NCBI GenBank assembly: GCA_905220665.1 | Contig: CAJNAR010000154.1 | Location: forward strand, 434,001 to 498,000 | Length of the DNA stretch: 64,000 bases | From: Albugo candida | Lineage: Eukaryota > Oomycota > Peronosporomycetes > Albuginales > Albuginaceae | Direction: 5' to 3' | Shown: positions 12,280-25,601 of the stretch, piece after piece | How the letters are laid out: each line of letters begins with the position of its first letter | How positions within the stretch are numbered: the first letter of the stretch is position 1 | Position numbers and translations under genes: made by a program | The notes under the pieces: model-generated | Told to the model about the DNA's origin: nothing | The model's database searches: none | Seen by the model: only the letters and a program-made list of their open reading frames with translations

Positions 12280-15200
12280 CTCGTGAAAGGAGATTGGCAA
12301 CAGACGAAAAGATTCTCGCGACCCTCACCACCCTCTCGGATCACATGGAAAAGATATAGACTTCCCAGATGTGGGACGACGAGAACGAGCCATGCGTGCG
12401 AGATACATAGTGGACTTTCTGCGTCGGCTCTCAGTGCAAACATGAGCGCAAGGACGATGATAATCGATGCGACGAGGAACTCTCCGGAGTGCAAACGAGC
12501 AGCTTTTCAAGCGCAGGGGAAAGCACCGTCACCAGGATTTGGTGAATCTTTGTTCTCATCTCTCGTGACGCGGTCACCGATACCGCCCATACAGCAGCGA
12601 CAGGTGAGCTCTCCTGTACTCGAGAACTCTTCGAGCGGGGGGTGCAGCAGTGCCAGTTCATCAGCAAAGAGAGCTGTACCGCGCGACACAGACGGCAGCT
12701 CATTGCAAACTCACTATTTGCAAGTTTGACGACACCGAGCTGTATCGTGACTTGGGATCCGGTTTTTGTGATCGGGGAAATACTTTTTTGCGACAGGTCA
12801 ACTTGGCCGAGGCATCGTGGGGTTTTCGCTGGAGCAAAGATGTCAAGGTGGACCTTCTCGGTCATTACATCGCTAGTGCAGCCGAAAGTTACTATCACAA
12901 ACAAGTCTTTTTTTGGAGGATCCAGCAAGCAACGCTCGACCATGTGAAAGGACGCCTGTTGGAGACGTTCAAGACGACGATTACGGCTGGGCAGTCCACG
13001 AAACGCTTCGCCCAGAAAAAAGATGCAAAAAGGTCGAGGGCAGAGCCTTTTTCGTACCTGGTAGCGGTCAGTGGCCTATGAGGGTGTACAGACTCCCTGG
13101 TACTGGACAAAATCGTTCAAAACGCGTCCCCAGAGCTTATGAATGTGATGCGAGCCAAGGTCGACCCGAAACGAAGTTATTACTTGCGACAAGTTGAAGA
13201 GCCGACGCACTTCGCGACGACGATCGAGATAGGAAAAGGATCGGTAGGGCGTGAGGTCGTCGTGAAGTATGTCGTGACGTCGTCTCATCGAAAAGAATCA
13301 CGCAGATGCTTTGGGTGCGGAAAGAATGTACATGAATTGCCAGAGCAGGGTCAAAGGTACCCGCGGAAGCGATGCGAAGAGAAGTGATGGCAGTATGGTG
13401 CTTGCAATCGGTGAAAACAAACCACGTAAGTGCGTAACACGCGGTGTGCGCAAGCACAAGGCGCAAACTGAGTCTGTGGATTTATCGGTGATGTCAACGA
13501 CAGTAAACTAACCGACTGGATTCTAAATAGCGGTTTAAGCAGGCACTTTGTGAATGCCGCGTCGATGATACACGACGCTGAAGAGTGCGACAAAGAGATC
13601 TCGATGGCAGACGGCGAGTCGCTCAAGATCACCAGTGTTGGAAGTGTTCGATCACAAGTAGTTGCAGATGGTGAAGAGCGAACGGTCACGCTCACGGACG
13701 TATATCTGGAGGCGCAGCTCGCGCACAATATCGTCTCATACAGATGCTTGAGGAGAAGGGTTTTGGGCTCGTGTAGAGTGGATAAAGTCACTTGCAAGTG
13801 CGACGGAGCGATAGCTTCGACATCAGTATGCAGACGAAAAAACGCTATGTGCAGATAACGCTTACAGATGTGGAACCAAAAGAGGTCATCAGATGTTAAT
13901 TGGCATATGATTACTACCGCAGGATCTAGCACGCCAGCAGATGATGTGCTATGCGGATCCCTTATGCAACTTCATGCTCAGATGGTACACCTATCGCTCG
14001 ACAAGATCGAAAGAATGGAGAAGCCACCAGGGTCTGGCATCAAGATTGTGAATCACAAGAGGACGGTCTGTATTTCGTGCAAAGAAGGGAAGCAGGCAAA
14101 GAATAAGCAGTCGCGAGCGTACACTGGCGAAAACGCGCCTATTGATCGAATTGGTGGAGTAATTCTTGTTCCGATTCGAATGGTCCGATGACGCCATCAG
14201 ATAGGCGCGGAAGTTGCTACCTCGTGAATTTCGTCGATCACAACTCGAACTACTGTCGCGTTGTTTTTGGCGTCCACGAAAGACAAGGCTGCAAAAACGT
14301 TCGAAGATTTCTTGGCTTTTTTCGAGCAAATGTTTGACTGTTCACGTTTTGCGAACGGACGGCGGGGCGATTACAGAAAGTTTTACGTGTTCTTCCAGCG
14401 TATAGGAGTCGCGCGACAGATCAGTAAAGCTAGAAATTAAGCATCGAACGGCACGGCCGAGCGAATGCATGGGACGATACTCAACATGTCACGCAGTATG
14501 ATCTTTTCCAGCTGGCTGCCGCTCAGATATTGAGGAGAGGCCGTGAAGTACGCCGCGTACACCCTGAGCGTAAATCCAACTCGAGCGAACAGGAGAAGCG
14601 CATCGCCGATTGAAGTACTGACAAATAAAGCGCCTGATCCTCGCGAGGTTGCTGTATTTGGAAGCACCTGTGCGGTAAACATAGACCCACGAAAGAACTT
14701 GCTAGCGCAGAGATCGCAAGTTGGCGTCATCATCGAATTCAGCTACGAAACGAACGCTTATTCCGTGTTTCGGCGAGAAGGACAGCAAGGTCGTGACGAC
14801 GAAACACGCTATGAAAATCTCGACGCTTAGTGAGGAGCAAAAACGTCAGCTTCAGAGCTCATTTAAGTTTGAACACCAAGTGTAGTTGCCTACATCGACA
14901 AAAGGAATTCAAGTCACTACAGGTGGGAGCGCAGCTCCAGAAAGAGGATAAAAAGCGTCCAAAAGGGGAAAAACAATCAAAGCGTCCTGCGTATCGCACT
15001 CGAGCGATGTATATACGCGAAGCAGCGACTGGCGACAAGGAGGAGTCAGCTTAAGCTCCAAGCGTAGTGAACCACGTTGTCGAGCGCGATCCAGAGAACT
15101 ACACCGACGTGCTGCGGATCTCAAAGCGGTAGGACTGGAAGAAGTCAATGCTAGAAAAGCTGAAGGCACTCGAGGATAATGGTGTGTGGAGACTGATCAA

Positions 15201-16550
15201 GCGCTCAGCCGGCAGCAACTCTCTCCACACGAAATGGCTCTACAAGACAACAACAGACGCAGAAGGGAATATAAAAAGGCTTAAGACGCGATCAGTCGCG
15301 TGCGGCAACGAACAAGTCCTAGGAGGGGATTATAGTTTCATTTTCGCTGCGGCTATGTACATGTCGACAGTGAAAGTGATACTGGCGCTAGCGGCGACAT
15401 GGAAAGTACCGGCAAAAGACGGAGACATACCGAATGCTTATGTCAAATCCGACAAAGAAGAGCACCTCGAGATTTTTTTCGGAGAATAGACGTTGACGAA
15501 AAATCGCTAGAGAAGTTCGGCCCCAGAAGCAAGAGCGATTTGGTGCTACAGCTGCATAAGAGCCTATACGAATTATAGCAAGCTGGGCATCTGTGGAGTC
15601 AATTGCTATATGAAAAGCTAATTGAGGCGGGATACAAACAGTGCGTTACGGACTTGTGTTTATATCGCAAACAAAATAATGTAGACGTCTTCGTGGTCGT
15701 CGTATATGTCGACGACCTTCTGAAAACCGGCACTAGCGCGAAAGCTGTTGGTCGTCTTTTCGTCATCCTCGACTCGCTATCGATCAAGGACCTGGGACGT
15801 GTATTAGAGCTTTTGGGTATGCGCGTGTCAGTTGACAAAAACGGCTCCCATGTCCAGAATCAGGAGGTGGATATTCAAGACCTACTGCGCTTATATGGGC
15901 TTGTAGAAGAACACTCGAAGCTTTCGCCTATTGCATCCGAGTTTTACGAGGTGCAGGATGAAAAGATGTGTCTTTCACTGCGCACAAAGAGACTCGGCAA
16001 ACGCACCAACCACGTGTTCACGAATAATAGTTAGCGAAGCGCATTGCGCGATACTTTAATGGTACTCAAGGAAACTAGCTGCGGATGACACCAAGAGCTT
16101 GAAGTTTGGGAGACTCCGCCGCTTGAGTCATACAGCGACGCAGATTTTGCAAGTGACAAGAAAGGACCGCAACTAGCTGACTGGAAACGTAGTTTTGTCT
16201 AACGGCATGCCAGTACGCTTGAGCCCAAAAAACAGGGCGGTGTCTCCTTGTCGACTATGGAAACTGAATTTATTGCTGCTTCGGAAACCGTGACATGCTG
16301 AGCGAGGGCGACATGGCGCCGGATGATTTTGCATGTGGATAACCAGACGGCCATCAAGCAAATTGAAGGCGAAGCATCATCGTTCAAGGCTAAGGACATT
16401 GATGTGTGGCACAAGTTTGTGGGTGAATACGCCAGACGTGGTATCGTGCCCGCGCAATAGCTGCACTCAGATAGATTCTCCCAGACATGCTCAGGAAAGC
16501 ACCGGACTCACAAAGCTTGCAAGTTTGCGTTCACTCATGTGCTTAAAGTA
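12280..16550 (+). pseudogene. copia gag-pol remains
   Basis: Scattered over three frames. A gag zinc-knuckle trace CFGCGKNVH lies near 13306-13335. The protease site reads WILNSGLSRH near 13517, where copia proteases have D-S-G, so the catalytic Asp is lost. The integrase zinc-binding region is seen as LHAQMVH...CISCKEGK near 13970-14090. Reverse transcriptase is seen at 15148-15489 (TKWLYKTTTDAEG) and again as VVVYVDDLL near 15695-15720. RNase H is seen as QGGVSLSTMETEF near 16230-16260. In-frame stops and frame changes occur throughout, so no protein is made. Confidence 0.75.
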
Positions 16551-16647
16551 TTAGTTCATGGACTTCGAGATGAAAAAAAAGCCAGCATGAGATGTAAGTG
16601 AGGATGGTGATTATGGTGCGGCCGAGATGACTGCATTCGAGGAGTAG

Positions 16648-16865
16648 TGTTGGAAAAGGTGAGAAAAGCTGAAGGAGAAAGGGAATCTCGAGGATTTCTA
16701 TGAGCACGGAAGAGGCTGCCGTCAGATCTAGGATAGGAATAGTTGCATGTTAGCTACAAAATTCAGGTAAAGCCAGAGAAAAAGGAAGCTCAGTAGATTG
16801 GAGAGTGAGGAATAGAAGAGAAAGAATAGAAAATATAATACAGAGAATCAATTTCGCCATCAACG
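16648..16865 (+). repeat. 3' LTR of the copia element
   Basis: About 218 nt, starting near tgttggaaaagg and ending near tttcgccatcaac. Pairs with 11975-12173. Many substitutions and indels separate the two LTRs. Confidence 0.7.
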
Positions 16866-17296
16866 GGGCACCCAACATTTACAGCAGAACTAGCAGCACT
16901 TCTCTAGGAATATGATGTCAGCGATCATTGGATGCATTTATCAGCTACAGGTACCACAATTTTCAAAGTTGAATTATGGTACCTGATGTAGACATTAGAA
17001 TCTGATAGACTGAATTGAATCAATACCGTGACAGGACAGAAGACAAACGATGCCAGGAAAAAATTAACACGTTCTGTTTTGCTCTGAGCTCTTAAGAGTT
17101 ATACACTACTATCTATATCATCTTTTCGATTCCAATGGGTTGTCAAACTGATGATCGGACAGAGACTATTCACAGTACGATATTTTGTAGATTTCTTTCA
17201 TATTATAGCTTTCTTTCTCTAACATTGACTTCAGATAAGCATAACACGTTATTTTGACCAGTTGCAATCGATCCATGTGTTTACTCCTTGATAACC
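16866..17296. repeat. 5' flanking block of effector copy B, right of the copia insertion
   Basis: Resumes the flank interrupted at 11974. It contains the cagcgatcattggatgc landmark, a stretch matching 1370-1560 of copy A, and the family's promoter-proximal segment ending immediately before ATG at 17297. Confidence 0.65.
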
Positions 17297-17757
17297 ATGC
17301 GAAAATCAACATATTACGTATGTTTTCTTCTTACTTTGATGCAAACGAATAGTGCCGAGCGGAATCAGTATAAGTATAAGATATCTGGAATTCTTCATTT
17401 GGCCTCTATCAAGCATAATAGTGTCGCATCGTGAGGGCAGTGGGCATCATCACACAGATTCGATTACTGAAGAGTGATTCGAACAGCAGAATATACTGGA
17501 TCGAGGGGAACACTGACATCGCCAGAGCGTTTGTATTCAATTGTAACAGCTGGAAGCTGGGTACTATTTCAACAGAATCGGTAACTTTATATATTCCACA
17601 CTAATTCTTTAACACTGCACGTCGAGAAAGCGCCGCCGTACTACATCCAAAAAAGGGAATTAAGTTGGGGAAAGTATTTATCAGCGGTTAAAACATGTCA
17701 TTTTTGAAAAGTATAAAAGTGAAGATATATCCAGAAGAATCGCATCAAGAGCACTGA
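17297..17757 (+). pseudogene. CHXC effector copy B, truncated and lacking the motif
   Basis: The start and signal peptide resemble copy A. At about 17425-17433 a 16-nt segment present in copies A and E is missing. In those copies the segment lies between two gcatcgtg repeats and encodes the CHEC motif. The loss therefore removes the motif and shifts the frame into an immediate TGA. The gene is also cut off at about 17745-17757, where the sequence switches in the middle of the gene (after ...catcaagagca) directly to the 5' flank of copy C. Only the first fifth of the gene remains. The junction suggests unequal recombination or a deletion that removed the rest of B. Confidence 0.85.
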
Positions 17758-18861
17758 TGCACCTCATTTATTACGCTGGAAAAGTAGATCAGGAACTATG
17801 CTCTATGTTGAAACGAACGTGTGAATAAAATATCGACCGCACAAACCCACTCTGTTCTTTATCCTCCGATCAGTAGTGCAAGTGAAAAAGTAGAAATAAA
17901 AGTGATGCTTACAAGTTCCAAGTGTCTGCACTGCTAATTTTCCTCTTCTGCGTGCCAGTTCGAAGTGATATTTTATGGAACACACGTTTCTTCTTCTACC
18001 TGTCATTCGTATTAGGGTAAATCTTATCCGCAAGTTTTCAAAGCATGAAGAAGTGAGTCATAGAGCTCGATATAACGATCGTATGCACTCTGCTAGTCCA
18101 TATACACAGTATTCAAGAACACATATTCCGGATATCAAGCAGCAAATGGTGCAGTGATTCCATGTACTGCTCAATGAACGTAAAACCTTCCTTTCGTAGC
18201 AGTAAATTACGGATAACAAGAGTGATCAGCAGCGATTGATGCAGAAAGTGATAGAAGGTGCATGAAAATATACCAAGCGACAACATTTTAGAAAAGAAGA
18301 TGAGGGCCAAATGATGGCAATGTTCCACCATGAAAAACGAACTCGATCTTCAACAGCAATTAGTGTATTGTATTTTCTGAGCATGGCTAAACCGGATTAG
18401 AGGCTTGATCATGCCCACAAATGCTTGGTGAAAGACCTAAGTAGCAATTCTCTACGCATATGCTGTCAGCGATCACAGGTGCCAGTATTTTAAAGCTAAA
18501 TTATGTTACGCTGATGTAGACGATAGAATCAATCTTACTATAATAGAATCTGATCGATTGGAATGGATCAATAACGCGACAGGTACGAAGACAAACGATG
18601 CCAAATAAAAAAATTAAAAAAAAATTATTCGCTCTGTTTCGCACCGAGCTCCGACGAGTTATGAACTTATATCTATATCGCCCTTTCATTTTCAACGCGT
18701 TGTGGAAACTGATGATCGGAAAGACACTATATAGTGTGCGATAGCTTTTAGATCATTTTCATGTTTTTAGCTTTCTTCCTCTTACATTGATTTCAGATAA
18801 GCCTGACACTTGTTAAATTGACCAAAAAGAATCGATCTGTCTATCATCCCCTTAAATTAGA
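17758..18861. repeat. 5' flanking block of effector copy C
   Basis: Matches the flanks of A and B over its whole length. The area near 18410-18470 (gatcatgcccacaaatgctt, then tgctgtcagcgatcac) is a second uninterrupted version of the copia insertion site. No gene supported. Confidence 0.65.
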
Positions 18862-20923
18862 ATGCAAAAATAACAAATTTACAAATGTTTTCTTCTTGCT
18901 TTGATGTCAACGAATAGTGCCGAGTGAAATCAGCATTATAACCAAAAACATCTAGAATTCTTGATTTGTCGTCTATCATTCATAATAATGTCGTATCGAG
19001 CCAAGAATGCATCGTGATGGCGGTGGGCATCACGCAGATTCGATTACTGAAGAGTGATTCAAACAACAGAATATAATGGATCAAGGGGAACGCTGAAATC
19101 TCCAGAGCGTTTGTCATCAATTGTAACATCCGGAAGATGTGTACTCTTTCAAATTCAATCGTCTAAATCATCTATACCGAACTATTTCTCTATTAATGAT
19201 CGTCGAGAAAGCACCACCGTAAGACATCCGAAGACAAAGAATTAGTATCATTGGTCAAAAGTTTTGATTTCTGAAAAGTATAAAGTCAAAGAGTCGAACT
19301 TGAAATTAACGCAGAATATTCACATCGAGAACATAACGCCTGTCTTTGTGGACAATCAAGGATGAAACAGGCATTGGTCTTCAACGATATATAGGGTAGA
19401 AACCAATTCCAAGGTCAGAGGCTGGCGAGAGTAACAAACCTCCAAGGAAACAGCTCAAACCTCCTAATGATATATCTATACAATGCATCTTCACCTACAA
19501 CAGGAAAAAGAAGCTTTATGTCGTGAGTGCTTGGCGTTACACAGCAAGTCTCTTTCAATCGGGACGTTTCATACTTTTTTCACCGCAAAAAATAAACTCT
19601 TCGTCGAGCTTTACGATTTTACTAGCGCGTACGAATCCGAATATATTATGAAGAAGTGTGGAATCAGGTTCTATCCCACTATCCTTTCGTTGGACCCAGA
19701 AGCTTGCCAGGAACTCAAAACTGCCTTTCCGTCCGATCGACAATTTCTGGACAATAAATGTATCTCTGATTTCTCAAGTCACCAAAATCAAAACGACAAC
19801 CGTATTCGCATGACTAAAAATGGACTTGAACCTGATTTGATCAGCCTCATATTAAGTCAGCTTACCGCAAGACGAATGTCGCCACTCCGTCGAGAAACAA
19901 GTTTACTAAAGAGATGAACAACAATTGATGGATTGACTCAGAATGATGACTGAGGAAACGCCGAATTGCCTGATGGTCATAAGTTATTATAACCAATTGC
20001 ATCTGTGCATCTATTGCGTGCTAGGATACAAAAGAGTCGAAGCTCAAGTATCATCGATTTCTCGCTTACTTATGCGACAATTGTCACAGATAGGGAGCCA
20101 TATCGCGAGTGTTAAAAAGTATGCAGAAGAATGCTAGAAATATTTTCAAGAGTATACCATCGACATATAATCGCATCATCGCTTGCTGGATTCACCATAT
20201 TCGGATCCTTTGATGAGTTCTTGTATGCTGCTACACCACCCTCGAACAAAAAAAATGTGCTTGGTGTGTGAGTGATATTTCAACGACGAAGAAGAATCGC
20301 AGCCGACCACATCATTTTCGTCGTTTTTCGATGCTTCAGACACCAGCTTTGAAAGCACACGAAAATGTTTTGAAGATGATACGGCTTGTCACACAAGAGA
20401 TCGATGTATCAGAATCCAGCAAGTGCCTAACCGGTTTCGCTCTGAGTACCGCGCTTATGCTGGTATGGGCTTCTGGTGCTGACGAAATTTGAAAAGTAAG
20501 CTATCTTCGATTAACCACCTCACGAAAGCTAAAATATCTGTGGGTATATTGGCTCCCAACAGTAAACGTACTGTGGAACATGAAGGAAAAGATGCATCTT
20601 TTTCGAGCCGTTTGACTTCTTTCTCCACTAAACGGAGACGACCATCTAGCCTTCTTACTGTAAAATCTCTTTCGTCGAAGTTACAGGTGCACCATCCGAA
20701 CAATCAAAATGTATACACTGTCTTATCTAGCACTCGGAAGTATTTTTTGTGTCTACTGCTGATGATGGTTCTTCTGGGTACGTTTAAATGCGCCAAGCAC
20801 ACTCTCACAACATTCAAAAGTGATAAAAATACGCGTTGCATAAGCCTTACTTACGATGATGAGAAAAGCCAAATAGACCGTACTATCGGTCTCCGTCAAT
20901 GGACAGCAGAGGATATATATTGA
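18862..20923 (+). pseudogene. CHXC effector copy C, broken
   Basis: The start codon is followed by a TAA at codon 4. The CHxC position reads as Ser-Gln-Glu-Cys, so the motif is also lost by substitution. Frame changes and stops recur, for example around 19245-19480 and 19917-20490. The longest open stretch (19483-19917) holds the second cysteine module. The end keeps the family tail (GLRQW..EDIY). The region 19660-19745 is nearly identical to 32800-32885 of intact copy E, much closer than the rest, which suggests gene conversion. It lies directly upstream of the first decayed ASPM-like copy. Confidence 0.85.
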
Positions 20924-22421
20924 GAAAAAGAATGACAATGAGCTTATATATATAAGCAATACTTCTTTCCAGAATAAAGATACTTCTTTGTAAGACTGCA
21001 TTTTGTCAAAAAGTTGAGGAGTTTCGCGCTTGATTCTCATGTCGTGTGGCGAACCTAAGTGCACGAGCAATTTCATTGAACGTTTACTGTTGTAGAATCT
21101 GGAATACCCAATTGAACATAAATTGACCTGTGATTTTACATCTGATCCATTCAGCATTCCTCCACATCGATTGCCATTTCATTAAATAAAATGAAAGAGA
21201 ACATGATTTCGTCGGGCGTAAATGTTCTCCATTTATATACAGCTTCTCGCTTTCAGTGATTTAGCAGCGTTTCGATTTACAGGCTTTAATACACCAAGAA
21301 TATGTTTTTCTTACAATAACTCCGTAAAAACAAATAAACCTAGGACATGGATGAATTTTGCGTGAACAAACACATATTTGATGGTCACCCACAGGGTTGG
21401 AATACGCATCGGTAGGGTATGGTACATAGTATGTTCTTTGAGAAAAAGCGCCGCCACGTATAAATAGGAAGTAAGCTCGCCGGCAATCACATCTTCTTGC
21501 TGAAATTAAGTCATGAAATTGATCCCTTTTGGACGCTTCTCTTAAAACCACACTTCCTGTAGACACATTTCAAGAAGTGACAAGCTCAAATGGAAGTTAT
21601 AGATAGAAGAAACGATTGGCATCAGAATAGTCTACGATGTGAGCACCGTCCGACTTTTCGTAGCCTATGATTTCCGATCTTGGTCACTTCGCCTTTTTTA
21701 TTATCGGACTTGGCCTGCAAAGTCTGTGATGAAAATTTTGTAGCACGGGAAAACCTCGCATACTCCTTCAAATTTTGCATTTATCGGCTCACAAGATGTA
21801 GTGAATAGGTAGTAAGCATAGGAAGATTCGTTCGTTTTTTCTCACTTGTGTATCCTTGATAATATGCGATAACGACTTTGGTTCTAATTCCGCCATCTCA
21901 TTATCCTTCTTTTGATTGTTGTGTTTCCCTCAACTAATGACAAGGGAGCATTTGATGATCATTTAGCACTCGTGGCCGTCGACGAGAGATATTTACTCCG
22001 TTTGCCACATCAATAGTTGACTTCTCGTCGAGTTGAGCAAGAATTGTGCATCTCTAAACAAGACCGCAAGATACCCGATCTAGGTTCGGATGTGTTACCA
22101 CTGTGTTCCGTTTACATTGAAGGCTGTTGAAAGCATCAAAATGCGACCACAGACATATTTTACATAGTCTGAGAATCAATCAAAATGCGAGAATACAGAA
22201 AGAGAGTATACTTTTTCTTCTTCAGCAGGCTGAAGTGTCGGTATGGGATATATAACATGCTGATGAAGACTGACGCAACATTTTGTAGATATTTTATACA
22301 ATGGTGTTTGATATAAAAGCAATTTCAGTCCAATTGAGATTTTGGAATCAATCACAACAGCGACAAACCCTCTGACATCACTTTTGGCTCCTTTTGATTC
22401 AGACTTTAACAGCAAAAAGAA
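20924..22421. repeat. 3' flanking block of effector copy C and 5' region of ASPM pseudogene 1
   Basis: Matches 27853-29817 and 43356-44708 nearly end to end, so effector and ASPM-like gene were duplicated with the spacer between them. Shared landmarks include tcatttagcactcgtggccg (near 21958) and gcatctctaaacaagaccg (near 22050). Minus-strand ORFs inside (21261-21566 and 28407-28607) share a start but not their later frame, so I do not call a gene. Confidence 0.65.
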
Positions 22422-25400
22422 ATCCGCAACGACTCGAATGCATCGCCCGTTTGGAATTCAAATCGACTGACACACAAAATTGCGCTATTGAAACGGAAAA
22501 CGCGCATCCCATCGCCAACGGAATTCAAACGAACTTTAGCAACGATATTCCTCCTAAAGAAGGTAAACAAACCGCAAGAAAACGAGAACGACAGTTTTCA
22601 AACTTCAAACTTGTGAATACGTGTAAACGCTACCACCGTTACAATGATACGGACGCATTTGGTGTGGCGCTTGGAAGCAAAAGGAAGCGCGACGATGGAA
22701 TAAAGATATCAGTTGTTACCGAAACGATCATTTGCGTTTTTACTAGCACTGCTAAGGTGCAATCGAAAACGAGCGTTTTGAACACCGCAAAAAAGTAAAC
22801 GAATGGATTGAAAATTAGAAGTCTATTGTATTGAATTGGTCCGATCGTGTGATTTGAACGTCTATGAAGGGAGGAAACGGAAGCTTGAAATAGGATGAGG
22901 AAATTGGAGCTTGTAATCCCTTCACATCACTTCGAAAGCTTGGAATGGAAGCGTCGTGGATGTACAAAGGAAAGCAATTGCTTCGACGGGCCGAGATTCA
23001 GGCTTTAAAGTTGAAACTCTCCATGGAAACTAAATATGGACGATTATGTATACGGAAAGATCGACCCGTATATGTTGACGTCGGCTTACAAGAAGAACTC
23101 TTTGGTCTTGAATGCGTATGACGCCTTATGGCTCGCACTCGGACTTTGTACCGTTTTGAAACCGATAATACGTCAAACGACAAGGTTTTCATTGCTCGGT
23201 GGCATCCAACAGCTGAAAAAGAATAGCAATAGTTGAAAACATCCGACACGTCCACCAGCAATACTTCTTTTGATGTTTTGTGCTCGAACACCTCATCCAC
23301 GATAAGAAGATAGCATCCAATCATCAACACGTATGCAAATTGAAGCACCATTCAGCTAGAGCGATGGAAAATCAACTCGCGCTCGATGCGACGGTGAAGA
23401 ATACTTTGAAGAACCATCGAATGTGATGGCACTCACATTTTAAAGCTGGGGCTATTCCTCAACCAAGCACAACGATCCGATTTTGATGCCTTCGCATCAT
23501 TCCCATGTCTCTTCCTATCGAATTCCACGCTCAATAAGTAGTAACGAGCTATCATCAACGAGTTCCGTCGGTTGTTTCTCAGCAAAGAAGGACGCATTGG
23601 TCGTCATTCGGAAACGTTGGGATTTAAACTCAGCTACACGCCGAATCCATATGATAAATTTGCTGCCTAATTCACGATATTGGCGAGGGCTTTGCGATAG
23701 AATGCATCTCGCTAAAGTATGGAAAGCCCTCACTTGCACACATCGATCCAAAAAGAACAAGTTAGCGGATTATATCCGCGTCCCAACTATCTCCAGGCTC
23801 CAATGATCAAGTGAGTGTCAGTCGTGTCCAATAAACCATCGGGTTCCCTGATTCACGGAATGAAAAACGAGCGAAACAAATTTGAACTCATCCGCGCAAA
23901 AGAACAAATTCGAGAAACCGAACATCTCCTCACAACTCTTTTGGATGGAAATATTCAACAACGAAGGAAATCTGGTGATTCAGGTGCCTAACCTTGAGAT
24001 ACAGCAGGTACAAGCGAACATACCGACACAGCGAAGAATATTTAAACGAAAATTGCGCGAAGGGAGAGATCGGTATATACTGAGTGAAATATTGCTTGAA
24101 TGAACTTTATCGGTGAGTTCGAATACTTCATCGTTGTCCTTGATTTCCAGTCGTAGATGACGCTCTGTGCAGATCAGAAGAGCTGAAGAAAGTAGTTGTG
24201 GAGCTGTAACGTTAACATCATATTTGTCGTGTCTCTCCAAGTCTGGACTGGTTGGACGAAGGGAAACAGATGCTGCGCGAGTGTTTTGTGGATGGTGGCG
24301 TTATCCTCTAATCGATGGAAGGCGGCTGCAGTGAAGATTTAGGCGGAAACTTTGAGGATGCGATTCGACGAGAGTTTGGTGCATCAAAAATACAGTTTGG
24401 TAGCAAAAGCGGTATGTAAAAAGCCCTTCCATGGAATGCGGCGCGTTCAATTCACAGGAAATGGCGCAAATCCAAACGCGAAAAATGCTAGGGATTTGTA
24501 CGACTTCATTTTATTTCAAGTATGACACTGAAGCGATTTCTTTGAGCTTGTCTCGTATCGGTAATTACATAAATCGCACAGAAAGTATTCTCTTGAGCAT
24601 CTACGCATTCGATCCAAATTGCTTGAAATTGCATTTGCACCGGCAAGGGATTGTCAAACAAATCAAAAATCTTTTCTCTGTGTCCGAATTTCAAAATGTC
24701 GGCCGCAATCGCGCTTTCACGCCTTTGATATACTTCGGCAAACTCATTGCGACATAAGTACGATATACTCATCGTAAACGATATGTCTAATTGCTTCTCG
24801 GATCCTAACCGGTTGATTAACGAAGATGAATGAATTGCCAGATGGCTCAAATCTGAGGGAAACAGAGATTCTAATGCTGCATAATTTGATATTGCCTTTT
24901 GTAGGCAATACGCACGACACGCTCGGTATCTCGATTTCCGACAGAAATGGGTGCTGATGACGACTCGATACTGTGCAAACATGGATATTTTTGGTAAGAG
25001 CGTGACGCATGTGAAGCGATCAGACCGTTTTGCTCGCATTTCCGTGTAATTATGACGATTTCGAGTGCAACTGCGATGCGACGCGCCACCGACAGAATGC
25101 AAAAGAATTAATTCTCCGTACGACTTGAACAGGAGTGGAAGGGATGTATGCAGATGATAGTCTTAGGTGGGGAAAAGTAAGATAATACTGAGGAATGACG
25201 AGTCAAAGAAGCGGTTTTCATGCAAACGATTTAGCGCGGATACGCTGCTCGAAAACCGCTGCTTTGTGCGCGACATATGAAAACGCTTGTATTTGCTGAG
25301 GTGATTGAAATTCGGCGTGCGTTCGGAATTGAAAGTAGGCTCGTGGAATTGTTACTCGCATTTTACACAGTAAACGTTCACGCAATCGTCACAAAAGTGC

Positions 25401-25475
25401 ATGTTATGTGCTTAGAGCCGAAGAATATGTCGAAAACAATTTATTCGTTAATCAAAAGTCTCAATTAAATTTATA
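22422..25475 (+). pseudogene. ASPM-like gene, decayed copy 1
   Basis: Colinear with the intact gene at 44709-48926 from its first codons to the region corresponding to residues about 1255. The start codon is changed (ATG to ATC at 22422) and many stops and frame changes follow. Most of the repeated IQ region is missing or collapsed: the intact gene has eight 21-residue units, here only traces remain near 24290-24480. N-terminal basic region, CH1 remains (23400-23800), CH2 trace (24080-24190) and C-terminal part (25277-25475) are still visible. Effector copy D starts about 200 nt later. Confidence 0.85.
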
Positions 25476-25601
25476 TAATGATAAAGAAATGACTTGCGAC
25501 AGGATCGAATTCGTGATTGTGCAGTGGAAAATGACGATGGTAGAAAGAATGAATACTGGGCTAAAGTTTTCAATTTCTAGAGTCCTAGCTTTCTTTATCT
25601 A

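Larger units (their letters stand above)
11975..16865 (+). mobile_element. Ty1/copia-type LTR retrotransposon, degenerate
   Basis: About 4.9 kb with two recognisable long terminal repeats (about 11975-12173 and 16648-16865) around gag and pol remains in the order gag, protease, integrase, reverse transcriptase, RNase H, which is copia order. The LTRs differ at many positions and by small indels, so the insertion is old. It interrupts the 5' flank of effector copy B: the sequence left of it ends like 1162-1185 and the sequence right of it resumes like 1195-1250, so the flank of copy A is the empty site. I did not resolve a target duplication or a clear primer-binding site. Confidence 0.75.

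Noticed and set aside
21261..21566. 101-codon minus frame sharing its first residues with 28407-28607
   Set aside because: Beyond the start the two diverge in frame and length, and copy E has stops there; unlikely to be a gene.
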